Of a DNA stretch of 64,000 nt, positions 16,191-23,875 are shown in pieces (positions within the stretch are counted from its first letter, which is position 1; the number at the start of each line of letters is the position of its first letter). The stretch covers positions 1,240,001-1,304,000 of the forward strand of contig NZ_CP100454.1 in the NCBI RefSeq assembly GCF_024228315.1. Direction: 5' to 3'. The notes below the pieces were generated by a model. That model saw only the letters and a program-made list of their open reading frames with translations. It was not told the DNA's origin and searched no databases. A program made the translations under genes and the position numbers. This DNA is from Halomarina pelagica. Lineage in GTDB: Archaea; Halobacteriota; Halobacteria; Halobacteriales; Haloarculaceae.

Positions 16191-16781
16191 ATGAGCGTGG
16201 ACGACGCACGTACGCAGGAGCGGTCGGAGGGAGCCGCCGACCACGAGCACCAGAACGCCCGACAGGACGTCGTCGCGGTGGACGCGGACGACAACGAGCA
16301 GGGGGTCGTAAACCGCCTCGACGCCCACACCGGCGACGGCATCCGCCACCGCGCGTTCACCGCCCTCGTGTTCGACGACGAGGGGCGCATCCTGCTCGCC
16401 CAGCGCGCCGCCGACAAGCGCCTCTGGGACACCCACTGGGACGGGACCGTCGCGTCCCACCCAGAGCAGGGACAGAGCCAGGAGGAGGCCACTCGCCAGC
16501 GGCTCGAGGAGGAACTCGGGATCACGCCCGACCAGTACGACGACCTCCGCGTGACGGACAAGTTCGAGTACAAGCGCTACTACCTCAACGAGGGCGTCGA
16601 GCACGAGGTCTGTGCGGTGCTGAAGCTCACCCTCGACGACATCTCGCTCGACCCCGACCCCGCCGAGGTCGGCGGACTGCTCTGGGCCGACTACCGCCAC
16701 CTCTACGAGCACCCCAAGCTCTACCGGCAGCTTCGCCTCTGCCCGTGGTTCGAGATCGCCATCCGTCGCGACTTCGAGTGA
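16191..16781 (+). CDS. idi: type I isopentenyl-diphosphate isomerase (Nudix fold)
   Basis: 196 residues. It interconverts isopentenyl and dimethylallyl diphosphate, an essential step for archaeal isoprenoid lipids. The fold is clear: VVNRLDAHTGDGIRHRAFTA, the Nudix helix around residues 94-111 and the metal/catalytic Glu pair in GVEHEVCAV (E137, E139). The position of the catalytic Cys of Escherichia coli Idi (VCGHP) is an Ala here, A88 in DGTVASHP. The 37-residue acidic N-terminal extension is haloarchaeal. A TATA-like CCTTAAGAC lies upstream. Activity is therefore uncertain although the family is not. Confidence 0.85.
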   Translation: MSVDDARTQERSEGAADHEHQNARQDVVAVDADDNEQGVVNRLDAHTGDGIRHRAFTALVFDDEGRILLAQRAADKRLWDTHWDGTVASHPEQGQSQEEATRQRLEEELGITPDQYDDLRVTDKFEYKRYYLNEGVEHEVCAVLKLTLDDISLDPDPAEVGGLLWADYRHLYEHPKLYRQLRLCPWFEIAIRRDFE

Positions 16782-16881
16782 CCCGCCGTCGCCGAGGTGC
16801 GCATCGGACGACACTCACGGGGCCGTGAGATACCATCGCGAGTGAGATAACCTCAAACGCGCAGCAGTCGTACGGAAAGAC

Positions 16882-17580
16882 ATGACGACGGAGTTGTACG
16901 ACCGCCTCGACGGGCAGGTGGCGCTCGTCACCGGGGCGACGCGCGGTATCGGGGAGGCGGTCGCGGCGGCGCTCGCCGACCTCGGAGCGACCGTCTACGC
17001 GGGTGCCCGGAGCACGCGCGACGTGGACGACCCGGACGCGATCCCGGTGCGCCTCGACGTGACCAACGAGACGACCGTCGAGAAGGCGGTCGACCGGATC
17101 GACCGCACGGAGGGTCGCCTCGACGTCCTCGTCAACAACGCGGGCATCGAGGGGCCGAAGCCGCCGCTCCACCGCGTCGGCACCGACAGCATCGACGCCA
17201 CACTCGACACGAACCTCCGGGGACCGATCCTCGTGACGAAGGCCGCCCTCCCGCTCCTGCTCGAACGCGAGGGCGGCCGCGTCGTCAACGTCTCCTCCGG
17301 GATGGGCGCGCTCGGCGAGGGGATGAGCGGCGGGTACGGACCGTACCGCATCTCGAAGGCGGGCCTGAACGCCCTCACCGTCTACCTCCACGGCGAGTAC
17401 GGCGAGGAGGGCCTCATCGCCAACTCGGTCTGCCCGGGGTGGGTGCGGACCGACCTCGGCGGGCCGGACGCCACCCGAAGCGTCGAAGAGGGGGCGGACA
17501 CGATCGTCTGGCTCGCCCGCTTCGAACCCGGGAGCGAGTCTGGACGGTTCTGGCGGGATCGGGAGGCGATCGAGTGGTGA
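16882..17580 (+). CDS. short-chain dehydrogenase/reductase
   Basis: 232 residues, a classical SDR. Cofactor motif TGATRGIG at 17-24, NNAG at 85-88, Ser139 in NVSSGMG and the catalytic pair Y155/K159 in GPYRISKAG. After the active site comes CPGWVRTDLGGPDATR, typical of carbonyl-reductase-like members. The substrate cannot be read from sequence. The gene's last 11 codons are part of a 63-bp repeat that recurs 156 bp downstream. Confidence 0.87.
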   Translation: MTTELYDRLDGQVALVTGATRGIGEAVAAALADLGATVYAGARSTRDVDDPDAIPVRLDVTNETTVEKAVDRIDRTEGRLDVLVNNAGIEGPKPPLHRVGTDSIDATLDTNLRGPILVTKAALPLLLEREGGRVVNVSSGMGALGEGMSGGYGPYRISKAGLNALTVYLHGEYGEEGLIANSVCPGWVRTDLGGPDATRSVEEGADTIVWLARFEPGSESGRFWRDREAIEW

Positions 17581-17767
17581 GGAGAGACCGCGAGCGAGTG
17601 TGACGAGCGAGCGGTTTTGTCGTGCAGGGGTTTGGCGGGGTTCGACGAGACGCGAGCGGAGGGAGCGTCGAGGAGGACCCCGCGAAAGCGGTGCAGGTGG
17701 CGGGTCTGGCGGGATCGGGAGGCGATCGAGTGGTGAGGAGGAACCGCGAGCGAGTGTGACGAGCGAG
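17549..17767. repeat. 63-bp direct repeat including the 3' end of the SDR gene
   Basis: Bases 17549-17611 recur at 17705-17767 with only two adjacent mismatches that I can see. The first copy includes the last codons of the SDR gene (ending FWRDREAIEW and its TGA) and about 31 bases beyond. The second copy lies in the intergenic gap. It looks like a recent partial duplication or slip between short repeats. Confidence 0.7.
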
Positions 17768-17786
17768 GGAACGCGCTGACGTACCG

Positions 17787-18191
17787 CTACAGCAGCGTTC
17801 GCTGTCCCGCTTCGAGGTGGAGAAGGCGGCGTTTCAACAGCGCGCTCCGCGTCCCGCCCGCCGAGAACCCGCCGAGGGAATCCGCCCCGACCACCCGGTG
17901 ACAGGGCACGACGATCGGGACCGGATTCCGCCCGCAGGCCGCGCCGACCTCGACGGGGGTCGCGCCGAGGTCGGCGGCCAGTTCGCCGTAGGTCCGCGTC
18001 TCGCCGTACGGGATCCGCTCCATCGCCGCCATCGCGTCGCCCGCGAGGCCGGCCGGGTAGGAGAGCGCCACGTCGAACGATCGACGTTCGCCCCGCTCGT
18101 ACTCCCGAACCTGCTCGCGGACCGTCGCCGCCGATCCGTCCAGAATCGTCTCGTCGACGTCGACCGACATACCGAATATCTCTACGTTCAT
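17787..18191 (-). CDS. ogt: methylated-DNA-protein cysteine methyltransferase
   Basis: 134 residues, with the C-terminal catalytic domain of O6-alkylguanine transferases. The acceptor Cys is C97 in the invariant PCHRV motif, preceded by YGETRTYGELA and GAACGRNPVPIV. It removes O6-alkyl groups from guanine in DNA in a suicidal reaction. The short N-terminal region lacks a full methyltransferase N-domain, as in other small archaeal Ogt proteins. An alternative start is the ATG 21 bases downstream (MSVDVDE). Confidence 0.9.
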   Translation of the reverse strand: MNVEIFGMSVDVDETILDGSAATVREQVREYERGERRSFDVALSYPAGLAGDAMAAMERIPYGETRTYGELAADLGATPVEVGAACGRNPVPIVVPCHRVVGADSLGGFSAGGTRSALLKRRLLHLEAGQRTLL

Positions 18192-18418
18192 TCGTACTCG
18201 CGCTCGCTACCGTCGAGAGGGAGGGGACCGCGATATACTCCCGCCGCGGGCCGAAAGTGATCGTCGCCCGATCCCCGGGCGACGCCGCGGAACCGTACAC
18301 ACGCTCGTTCGGCCCGAACCCCGGGGCGGCTGACCTCTCGTGTGGGGAACGACGTCGAACGCCGGGGGGGGGCAGACCCCCGGAACCGAGCCGTCGCTTC
18401 GCCTCTGTCACTCCCGCG

Positions 18419-18619
18419 CTATCGTTCCTCGTCGGTCCCCCGCAAGTGCGCGATCTCGACCGTCCAGTCGGGCGTCTCGCGGTTCGCCGTCCGGACGCTC
18501 CACCCGCCCTCGACCTCGACGCCGTTCGCGTACGCCTCGTCGAGGAGCCGTCCGAGGAGAGCTTTCAGCTCCTCGATCGACTCGACGCGCGCATCGGGAC
18601 CGTCGGCAGACGCAGTCAT
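18419..18619 (-). CDS. small conserved-looking haloarchaeal protein, 66 residues
   Basis: Starts at the ATG at 18619; the open frame extends upstream but with Arg/His-rich sequence. It has an acidic alpha-helix (VESIEELKALLGRLLDEAY) followed by a Trp-containing beta strand pair (VEGGWSVRTAN, WTVEIAHL). No family recognised. It follows the 49-residue gene with a 14-base gap and is likely in the same transcript. Confidence 0.55.
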   Translation of the reverse strand: MTASADGPDARVESIEELKALLGRLLDEAYANGVEVEGGWSVRTANRETPDWTVEIAHLRGTDEER

Positions 18620-18633
18620 ACGTGGTGTATCGA

Positions 18634-18783
18634 CTATTGTTCGATCGGGATCGTGAGCGTGGACTCGATCCACGCCGCGGGGTTCTTCGGATCCGTGATC
18701 ACGCCGATCAGGACGCCCCCGGTCGTGAATTCGGTGTACTCCTCCCGCACTCGGTTCCGCTCCGGACGATGTCTCGTTGCCAT
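18634..18783 (-). CDS. tiny haloarchaeal protein, 49 residues
   Basis: ATG at 18783. A basic N-terminus (MATRHRPERN) is followed by YTEFTTGGVLIGVITDPKNP then AAWIESTLTIPIEQ. The NPxAWIxS pattern resembles the small haloarchaeal family labelled DUF7331, from memory. Probably the first gene of a two-gene unit with the 66-residue protein. The best upstream TATA box is about 210 bases away at 18991-19000, which would leave a long leader. Confidence 0.55.
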   Translation of the reverse strand: MATRHRPERNRVREEYTEFTTGGVLIGVITDPKNPAAWIESTLTIPIEQ

Positions 18784-18990
18784 CTCGAATCACTCGTGTC
18801 GCCGTACCCGTCGCTCACCGAGCGACCCACACGGTATCGGTAGTAACGTCGGGCGATCACGGACGACCGCCGACCCCGTCGACCGGTCGTCCGGTTCGAC
18901 GCGGCGGCGACGGCGGCCCGCTTCGGACCCTCGTTCTACGGTCGTAGGTAGTAGTCCGGGGGGGCTGAAGCTACGGGTTCAGCAGTTGCG

Positions 18991-19000
18991 CCTTTATATA
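18991..19000 (-). promoter_or_regulatory. orphan TATA box in a 324-base gap
   Basis: On the minus strand TATATAAAGG is the strongest TATA word in the 18784-19107 gap, which holds no convincing gene. It would start a leftward RNA near 18966, with a roughly 180-base leader before the tiny gene at 18783. That leader contains a 6-bp inverted repeat, GCTGAA/TTCAGC, near 18964-18983. A rightward RNA is also possible. Confidence 0.35.
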
Positions 19001-19107
19001 CCACTCCTCGTCGTCCGGTCGCGACGGGCGACCCGGCGATCGGTTCGTGGGGAACGAGGCCGCCCGACGGGGGAGGCGAGGGGGAGCGGACGATCGGACG
19101 ACAGTCG

Positions 19108-19182
19108 GCGACGATCGTGCGGGCGACGATCGTGCGAGCGACGATCGTGCGAGCGACGATCGTGCGAGCGACGATCGGACGG
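19108..19182. repeat. 15-bp tandem repeat array, five units
   Basis: Units GCGACGATCGTGCGR start at 19108, 19123, 19138, 19153 and 19168. The middle three are nearly identical and the last diverges (GCGACGATCGGACGG). Each contains the palindrome ACGATCGT. The array ends 14 bases from the 3' end of the bat-type gene. There is no spacer variation, so it is not a CRISPR array. Confidence 0.75.
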
Positions 19183-19196
19183 CGACCGGGCGACGG

Positions 19197-19844
19197 TCAG
19201 ACGACGGTGTGCTCGAGCAGGTTCGCCGTGCCCCGGCGGAGGCGTCGCCCGGTCGCGGCCGGCGAGATCCCGAGCTGTGCGCCGAGTTCCTCGAGCGAGG
19301 TCGCGCGGGGCTCGTCGAAGTAGCCCGCCCGGAACGCGAGTTCGAGCGCCTCACGCTGTGCCGCCGTCAGCCCGAACCGGGTACCCGGCGTCGCCTCGTT
19401 CTCGTGGTAGAGCTGTCGGACCGTGATCGAGACGTCCCGTGACTCACAGAACCTGCGGAACGCCGTGAACGGCCGCAGATCCGCCATCTGTAGCTTGAGG
19501 ACCCATCCGCCGTCGTCGCTGTGGGCGTCGAGGATCTGGATCCCGAGTTCCGCGAGCGTGGGCGTGACGACCACCGCCCGGTCGGTGAGGTGAACGCGAT
19601 AGACGCGCTGGCGGTCGAGATCGGCGATGAGCCGCGGGGTCGAAACGGTCGGGTCGCGTTCGAGGGCGGCGTCGAACCCGTCGAGGTCGTCGGGACTGTT
19701 GCCTTCGACGGAGAAGAACAGCACCAGCGCGTGTCGTACGCCGACGGGCTGGAACTCGCGGCTGATTCGCGCGGCCGGAACGCTCCTGATCGCGGGACTC
19801 AGTACGAGTGAGGGGTGTTCGAGGTGGATCTCTGCGATGGGCAT
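19197..19844 (-). CDS. bat-type HTH transcriptional regulator, copy 1
   Basis: 215 residues. The C-terminal HTH_10 (bacterio-opsin activator type) domain is clear: LTAAQREALELAFRAGYFDE, then SLEELGAQLGISPAATGRRL around residues 160-205. The N-terminal 150 residues form a sensor-like beta domain (EIHLEHPSLVLSPA at the start) of unknown ligand. Such proteins control bacterio-opsin and related genes in Halobacterium and are abundant in haloarchaea. Targets here are unknown. Another bat-type gene lies upstream on the same strand. Confidence 0.85.
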   Translation of the reverse strand: MPIAEIHLEHPSLVLSPAIRSVPAARISREFQPVGVRHALVLFFSVEGNSPDDLDGFDAALERDPTVSTPRLIADLDRQRVYRVHLTDRAVVVTPTLAELGIQILDAHSDDGGWVLKLQMADLRPFTAFRRFCESRDVSITVRQLYHENEATPGTRFGLTAAQREALELAFRAGYFDEPRATSLEELGAQLGISPAATGRRLRRGTANLLEHTVV

Positions 19845-20111
19845 GAGGGTTCGGAGGGGGAGACCGAACCGATCACGCGCGCGACCGTTCGTCGCTCGTC
19901 CTCGCAGGTGGCCCGTCCAGTCGTCGTTCGAAACGCGTTCGCCGACACCGTCTTCGAGGGCGCTCGGGGGGTGCGCATGTTAGTACGAGTATACCTACGT
20001 CCGGCCCGCGAGTAAGGGTGTCGGAGGAGAGCACCGCTTCACCGTCGAGCGGTTCGCTCTCCCCGGAATCCGGTCTGCCTCCGAAATCGAGCGTCTCCAT
20101 CGCGTCCCCGA

Positions 20112-20840
20112 TCACCGCCCGTCGCACGGCTCACCGAGCAGTTTCGCCTCTATCTTGCGCAAGTGTTCGTGGAGCGTCGAGGTCGTGATCCCGAGTTCGG
20201 CCGCCAGCTCGCCCGCCGAGGCTCGCCTCGGCCAGGCGTAGTACCCCCGGTCGCGGGCGAGTCGGAACACCTCGCGCTGTCGCCGCGAGAGCCGATCCAG
20301 GGGAAGGCCGCCCGTCCCGCCCGTCCCGCCCGTTCGATCCGCCCGCGTCACCCCCGTGACGGTGATCTCCGCGTCCCGCTCCTCGCGGATCTCCTCGAGC
20401 AGTCGTCGCACCGTCTCCCGATCGCGATCGGTCAGCACCGTCCAGCGCTCGATCCCCCCGCGCACGTCCACCGGTTCGGCGTAGACGAACCCGCGCGAGG
20501 TGAACGACGGACTGATCTGGGTCGTCCCGTCGTGCGCGACCAGGAGGTCCCTGGTCGCGTTTCCGGGCGTCGCGACGGATTCGAGACGGTAGCCGTGGGT
20601 CATCTCCGCGACGCCGTAGACGTGCGGCGACGCCCGGATCGCGTCGAGCGCCTCGTCGACGGTCGCCCGCTCGTCCGCGTAGACGGTGAAGAACGTGCTC
20701 GTTCGCCCGTCCTCCGCGGCGTGGATGCCGTAACCGAGCACGCCCACGTCGACCCGTTCGCTCGTCCGGATGACCCAGCAGTCGGGGTGCCACACCTCCA
20801 TGGTGAGACGGAGCGCGTTCCCCTCGGCGCGGGACTCCAT
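20112..20840 (-). CDS. bat-type HTH transcriptional regulator, copy 2
   Basis: 242 residues from the ATG at 20840 (MESRAEGNALRLTMEVW). The longer frame from 20906 adds an unlikely basic leader. HTH_10 domain: LDRLSRRQREVFRLARDRGY, then SAGELAAELGITTSTLHEHL near the C-terminus. The N-terminal region (EVWHPDCWVIRTSERVDVG) is a bat-like sensory domain seen in many haloarchaeal regulators. A glycine-threonine linker GGTGGTGG separates the halves. The 267-base gap (19845-20111) to copy 1 holds no gene. Confidence 0.85.
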   Translation of the reverse strand: MESRAEGNALRLTMEVWHPDCWVIRTSERVDVGVLGYGIHAAEDGRTSTFFTVYADERATVDEALDAIRASPHVYGVAEMTHGYRLESVATPGNATRDLLVAHDGTTQISPSFTSRGFVYAEPVDVRGGIERWTVLTDRDRETVRRLLEEIREERDAEITVTGVTRADRTGGTGGTGGLPLDRLSRRQREVFRLARDRGYYAWPRRASAGELAAELGITTSTLHEHLRKIEAKLLGEPCDGR

Positions 20841-21074
20841 ACCCTCCCTCGGCGGCTGTCGCGCGTGAACGTATCGCTCACGGCAAGCGGTTGACCTGTC
20901 GCCCATCGCGCTTCGTCCGTCGTCGATCGCGATCGCACCGCGTGACGCGACCGCCTGTCATAACAGGTCGTCGGGTTACGTCGGTCCGGGACCGAGGGGG
21001 AGGTAGCGACCGGGGCGGCGCGATCGATCGCGCTGGTGCGCTCGTCCCGCCGCCGCGACCCCAACCAGAGATCC

Positions 21075-21248
21075 ATGCCGACGACAACCCACGACCGTCG
21101 ATCGCCCGCCGAGTACGCGCTCTCGGGGAGCGCCGCCTGTTCGCACCCCCCGTCCGCCCGGACCTACCTCGGGCACAACGGGGCGCTCGCGTTCCACCGG
21201 TGCGATCGGTGCGAGGCGGTCGTCCTCGTCGACGCTCGATCCGGGTAG
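21075..21248 (+). CDS. small zinc-binding-like protein, 57 residues
   Basis: ATG at 21075. The protein has a Cys-His segment (ACSHPPSARTYLG) and a C-terminal CDRC knuckle in FHRCDRCEAVVLVD, a plausible zinc site of the kind found in many haloarchaeal micro-proteins. Codon use is haloarchaeal. No TATA box stands out. The 20841-21074 region upstream is the divergent promoter region for this gene and the bat-type gene; it contains a CCTGT-CATA-ACAGG inverted repeat at 20953-20966. Confidence 0.5.
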   Translation: MPTTTHDRRSPAEYALSGSAACSHPPSARTYLGHNGALAFHRCDRCEAVVLVDARSG

Positions 21249-21610
21249 GGGCGTCGGGGTCCCGGACCAGCAGGCGCTCGCTCTGGCGTTACTCGACGGA
21301 CCGATCCTCACGCAAACGGCCACTGTGAGACAGACACGGCCGAGTACTTCTACTACCGATCAGCCAACGATCTATCGAGATCGAACATACGGTACGTCGG
21401 GAGTCGTAGTCGTGAGTGAATCGTATGAACTACTCGCGTACGCTCGACCTATTGCCTACACGCGGGTTCTGAAGCGGTCGACGTCGTCGAAGTGGCCGGG
21501 AATCGAACTGCTCGACTCCACTGTGGTTCACGTTCCGAACTCACCCCGGGAGCCGACCTGTCGATCCCCGGGAACCAACCACTATCACGTCGGCGCGAGT
21601 GGAGTACTCC
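21249..21610. other. gene-free upstream region of the aldehyde dehydrogenase
   Basis: About 360 bases with lower GC than flanking genes and no credible coding frame. An inverted repeat CGATCT-ATCG-AGATCG lies at 21368-21383 and could be an operator. No clear TATA box is placed at 25 bases from the 21611 start. Confidence 0.4.
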
Positions 21611-22993
21611 ATGGACCGCGTGAATCCGGCCACCGGGGAGAAGCTGGAGCCGATAGAGGAACACACCGCAGAGGAGGTGGACGAGGCGCTCGCCGGGTCC
21701 GCGGAGGCGTACGCGGAGTGGAGCGAGCGGTCGATGGAGGACCGCCAGAGTCTCCTGAGCGACGCGGCGGACGTGCTCCGGGAGAACGTAGACGAGTACG
21801 CGGAGATCATGACCCGCGAGATGGGCAAACCAATCGCGGGCGCGCGCTCGGAGGTCGAGAAGTGCGCGTGGGTGTGCGACCACTACGCGGAGAAGGCGGG
21901 CGAATACCTCGCCGACGAGCGCATCGGGACGGAACCGCACGCGGAGGCGTTCGTCTCCTACGAGCCGCTGGGTCCCGTCCTCGCGATCATGCCGTGGAAC
22001 TTCCCCTTCTGGCAGGTGTTCCGCTTCGCCGCGCCGACGCTCACGGCGGGGAACACGGGGCTGCTCAAGCACGCCTCGAACGTCCCCGAGTGCGCGCTGG
22101 CGATCGAGGACGTGTTCCGGGAGGCGGGCTACCCCGAGGGCGTCTTCCGGAGCCTCCTCGTCGGCTCTGACCTCGTGAACGACGTCATCGAGGACGAGCG
22201 CGTCAGGGCGGTGACGCTCACCGGAAGCGAGCGGGCCGGGCGCGCCGTCGGGAAGGCCGCGGGCGAGCAGTTGAAGCCCTCGGTGCTCGAACTCGGCGGG
22301 AGCGACCCGTTCGTCGTCCTCGGGGACGCCGACGTGGAGGTCGCGGCGGCGGTCGGCGCGCGGGCGCGGACGATCAACTCCGGGCAGTCGTGCATCGCCG
22401 CCAAGCGGTTCATCGTCGTCGACGAGGTGTACGAGGCGTTCCTCGACGCCTTCGTCCGCGAGATGGAGGCGCTGACGGTCGGCGACCCGACGGACGAGGA
22501 CACCGACGTCGGCCCGCAGGCGCGCGAGGACCTCGTGGGGGACCTCCACGAGCAGGTGGAGGCGACGCTCTCCGAGGGGGCGACCCTCCAGACGGGCGGT
22601 GAACCCCTCGACCGCGAGGGCTTTTTCTACCCGCCGACGGTCGTCACCGACGTGCCCCGCGACGCGACGATGAGCTGCGAGGAGGTGTTCGGCCCGGCCG
22701 CGGCGGTCTACGGCGTCGAGGGCGAGGAGGAGGCGATCGACCTCGCGAACGACTCGCACTACGGGCTCGGCGGGTCGGTCTGGACGGAGGACCTCGACCG
22801 CGGGAAGCGCGTCGCGCGCGAGATCGAGTCCGGGTGCGTCTTCGTCAACGAACTCACGAAGTCCGACCCGCGCATCCCCTTCGGCGGCGTCAAGGACTCC
22901 GGGTACGGCCGGGAACTCTCGGATAAGGGGATCAAGGCGTTCGTCAACGCCAAGACGGTGTGGGTCCAGTCCGCAGCCGATCAGGACGTCTAG
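21611..22993 (+). CDS. NAD(P)-dependent aldehyde dehydrogenase, succinate-semialdehyde type
   Basis: 460 residues from the ATG at 21611; a GTG 12 bases earlier is possible. Catalytic Cys C261 in NSGQSCIAAKRF and general base E227 in LELGGSDPF are present, as is the cofactor loop LTGSERAGRAVG. The segment MPWNFPFWQVFRFAAPTL and the short length match the Sad/YneI-type succinate-semialdehyde dehydrogenases. It would oxidise succinate semialdehyde, or a related small aldehyde, to the acid. It appears monocistronic. Confidence 0.87.
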   Translation: MDRVNPATGEKLEPIEEHTAEEVDEALAGSAEAYAEWSERSMEDRQSLLSDAADVLRENVDEYAEIMTREMGKPIAGARSEVEKCAWVCDHYAEKAGEYLADERIGTEPHAEAFVSYEPLGPVLAIMPWNFPFWQVFRFAAPTLTAGNTGLLKHASNVPECALAIEDVFREAGYPEGVFRSLLVGSDLVNDVIEDERVRAVTLTGSERAGRAVGKAAGEQLKPSVLELGGSDPFVVLGDADVEVAAAVGARARTINSGQSCIAAKRFIVVDEVYEAFLDAFVREMEALTVGDPTDEDTDVGPQAREDLVGDLHEQVEATLSEGATLQTGGEPLDREGFFYPPTVVTDVPRDATMSCEEVFGPAAAVYGVEGEEEAIDLANDSHYGLGGSVWTEDLDRGKRVAREIESGCVFVNELTKSDPRIPFGGVKDSGYGRELSDKGIKAFVNAKTVWVQSAADQDV

Positions 22994-23027
22994 GGACGGC
23001 GGGGCCGTCGGACGGCTCGACGGCCGC

Positions 23028-23138
23028 TCACTCCCGGCCGACGCTGATGTTCTGCAGGGCGCTACCGCAGACGGGACAGACGCCGCCGTGGAGGCTCACG
23101 ACGCGCTCGCCACAGTCAGTGCACTCGTAGTACGGCAT
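23028..23138 (-). CDS. rubrerythrin-like zinc-ribbon micro-protein, 36 residues
   Basis: ATG at 23138. Two CxxC knuckles, YYECTDCGERV and GVCPVCGSAL, form a complete zinc ribbon in 36 residues. Such rubredoxin/rubrerythrin-like micro-proteins (DUF7129-like, from memory) are widespread in haloarchaea and of unknown role. It is convergent with the dehydrogenase gene. Confidence 0.75.
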   Translation of the reverse strand: MPYYECTDCGERVVSLHGGVCPVCGSALQNISVGRE

Positions 23139-23205
23139 GCCACTGGTACGCACGGTCGGGGGATGAAGGTTCCGCCGCGCTCGGATCGTTCGGGGGCGTG
23201 ACGGG

Positions 23206-23718
23206 TCAGACGAGCGAGTCGGGGCGGTTCGAGAGGTACTCGAACACCGCCCCCAGGCTGAACCCGTAGACGAGGTGCGCGATCAGCGTGAGCACGAGGT
23301 ACAGCACGAGCGTCAGCCCCTGGAACCCGGTGTAGAAGCCCATCGCGAACCCGGTCCACAGCGCGGCCCCGAAGAACAGCCCGCTGATCGGCGGGCGCTC
23401 GCCGGGGAGGTACGCCATCAGCGCCGCGAAGAGCAGGGGGAACGGCACCATCCCGTTGGCGAGGAAGATGAGGTACCCGACGGTCACCGGGGAGGCGACG
23501 TCCCCGAGACCGATCGGCAGGGTGAGCGAGGCGAACGACTGGAACGAGAACGCACCCATCGTCGAGGCGATGAACAGCACGCCGGTCATCAGGGCCGTCC
23601 CGACCAGCCCCCCGGCGGCACCGACGACGCCGTCGGCGACGATGCCGAACAGTCGATCGTACTTCTCCACCTGCTCGGCGGGCGTCAGGTCGTCGAACTC
23701 CGAGCGTGCTCCAACCAT
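23206..23718 (-). CDS. membrane protein adjacent to the oxidase operon (DUF6789-like)
   Basis: 170 residues from the ATG at 23718 (MVGARSEFDDLTPAEQVEKY). It has four to five hydrophobic segments and short acidic loops. It resembles a haloarchaeal membrane family often found divergent to cox genes (DUF6789, from memory). The start is favoured because a TATA-like ACATTTAAC lies about 25 bases upstream, and earlier codons are low in acidic residues. Location next to coxB suggests a role in respiratory assembly, but this is inference. Confidence 0.75.
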   Translation of the reverse strand: MVGARSEFDDLTPAEQVEKYDRLFGIVADGVVGAAGGLVGTALMTGVLFIASTMGAFSFQSFASLTLPIGLGDVASPVTVGYLIFLANGMVPFPLLFAALMAYLPGERPPISGLFFGAALWTGFAMGFYTGFQGLTLVLYLVLTLIAHLVYGFSLGAVFEYLSNRPDSLV

Positions 23719-23826
23719 GCCGCCTACTACCACCGAAACAATGTTAAATGTTACCACAGAACTATACTGCTCGGCGGTGGCGATTCCCCCGGATCGAAAT
23801 AGTGGTTGTCGGTAACATACCCCACA

Positions 23827-23867
23827 TGCTAAATAGGATGGACGATAATGAAATATCCGTAGGAGGG
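23827..23867 (+). promoter_or_regulatory. TATA-like element and Shine-Dalgarno site of coxB
   Basis: TGCTAAATAGG (23827-23837) is a TATA-like element. AGGAGGG (23861-23867) is a strong ribosome-binding site 8 bases before the ATG at 23876. This is unusual here, as most genes look leaderless. Confidence 0.55.
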
Positions 23868-23875
23868 CCATTCGG

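Noticed and set aside
19108-19182. Possible CRISPR array
   Set aside because: Units are contiguous 15-bp repeats without spacers, and no cas gene is present.
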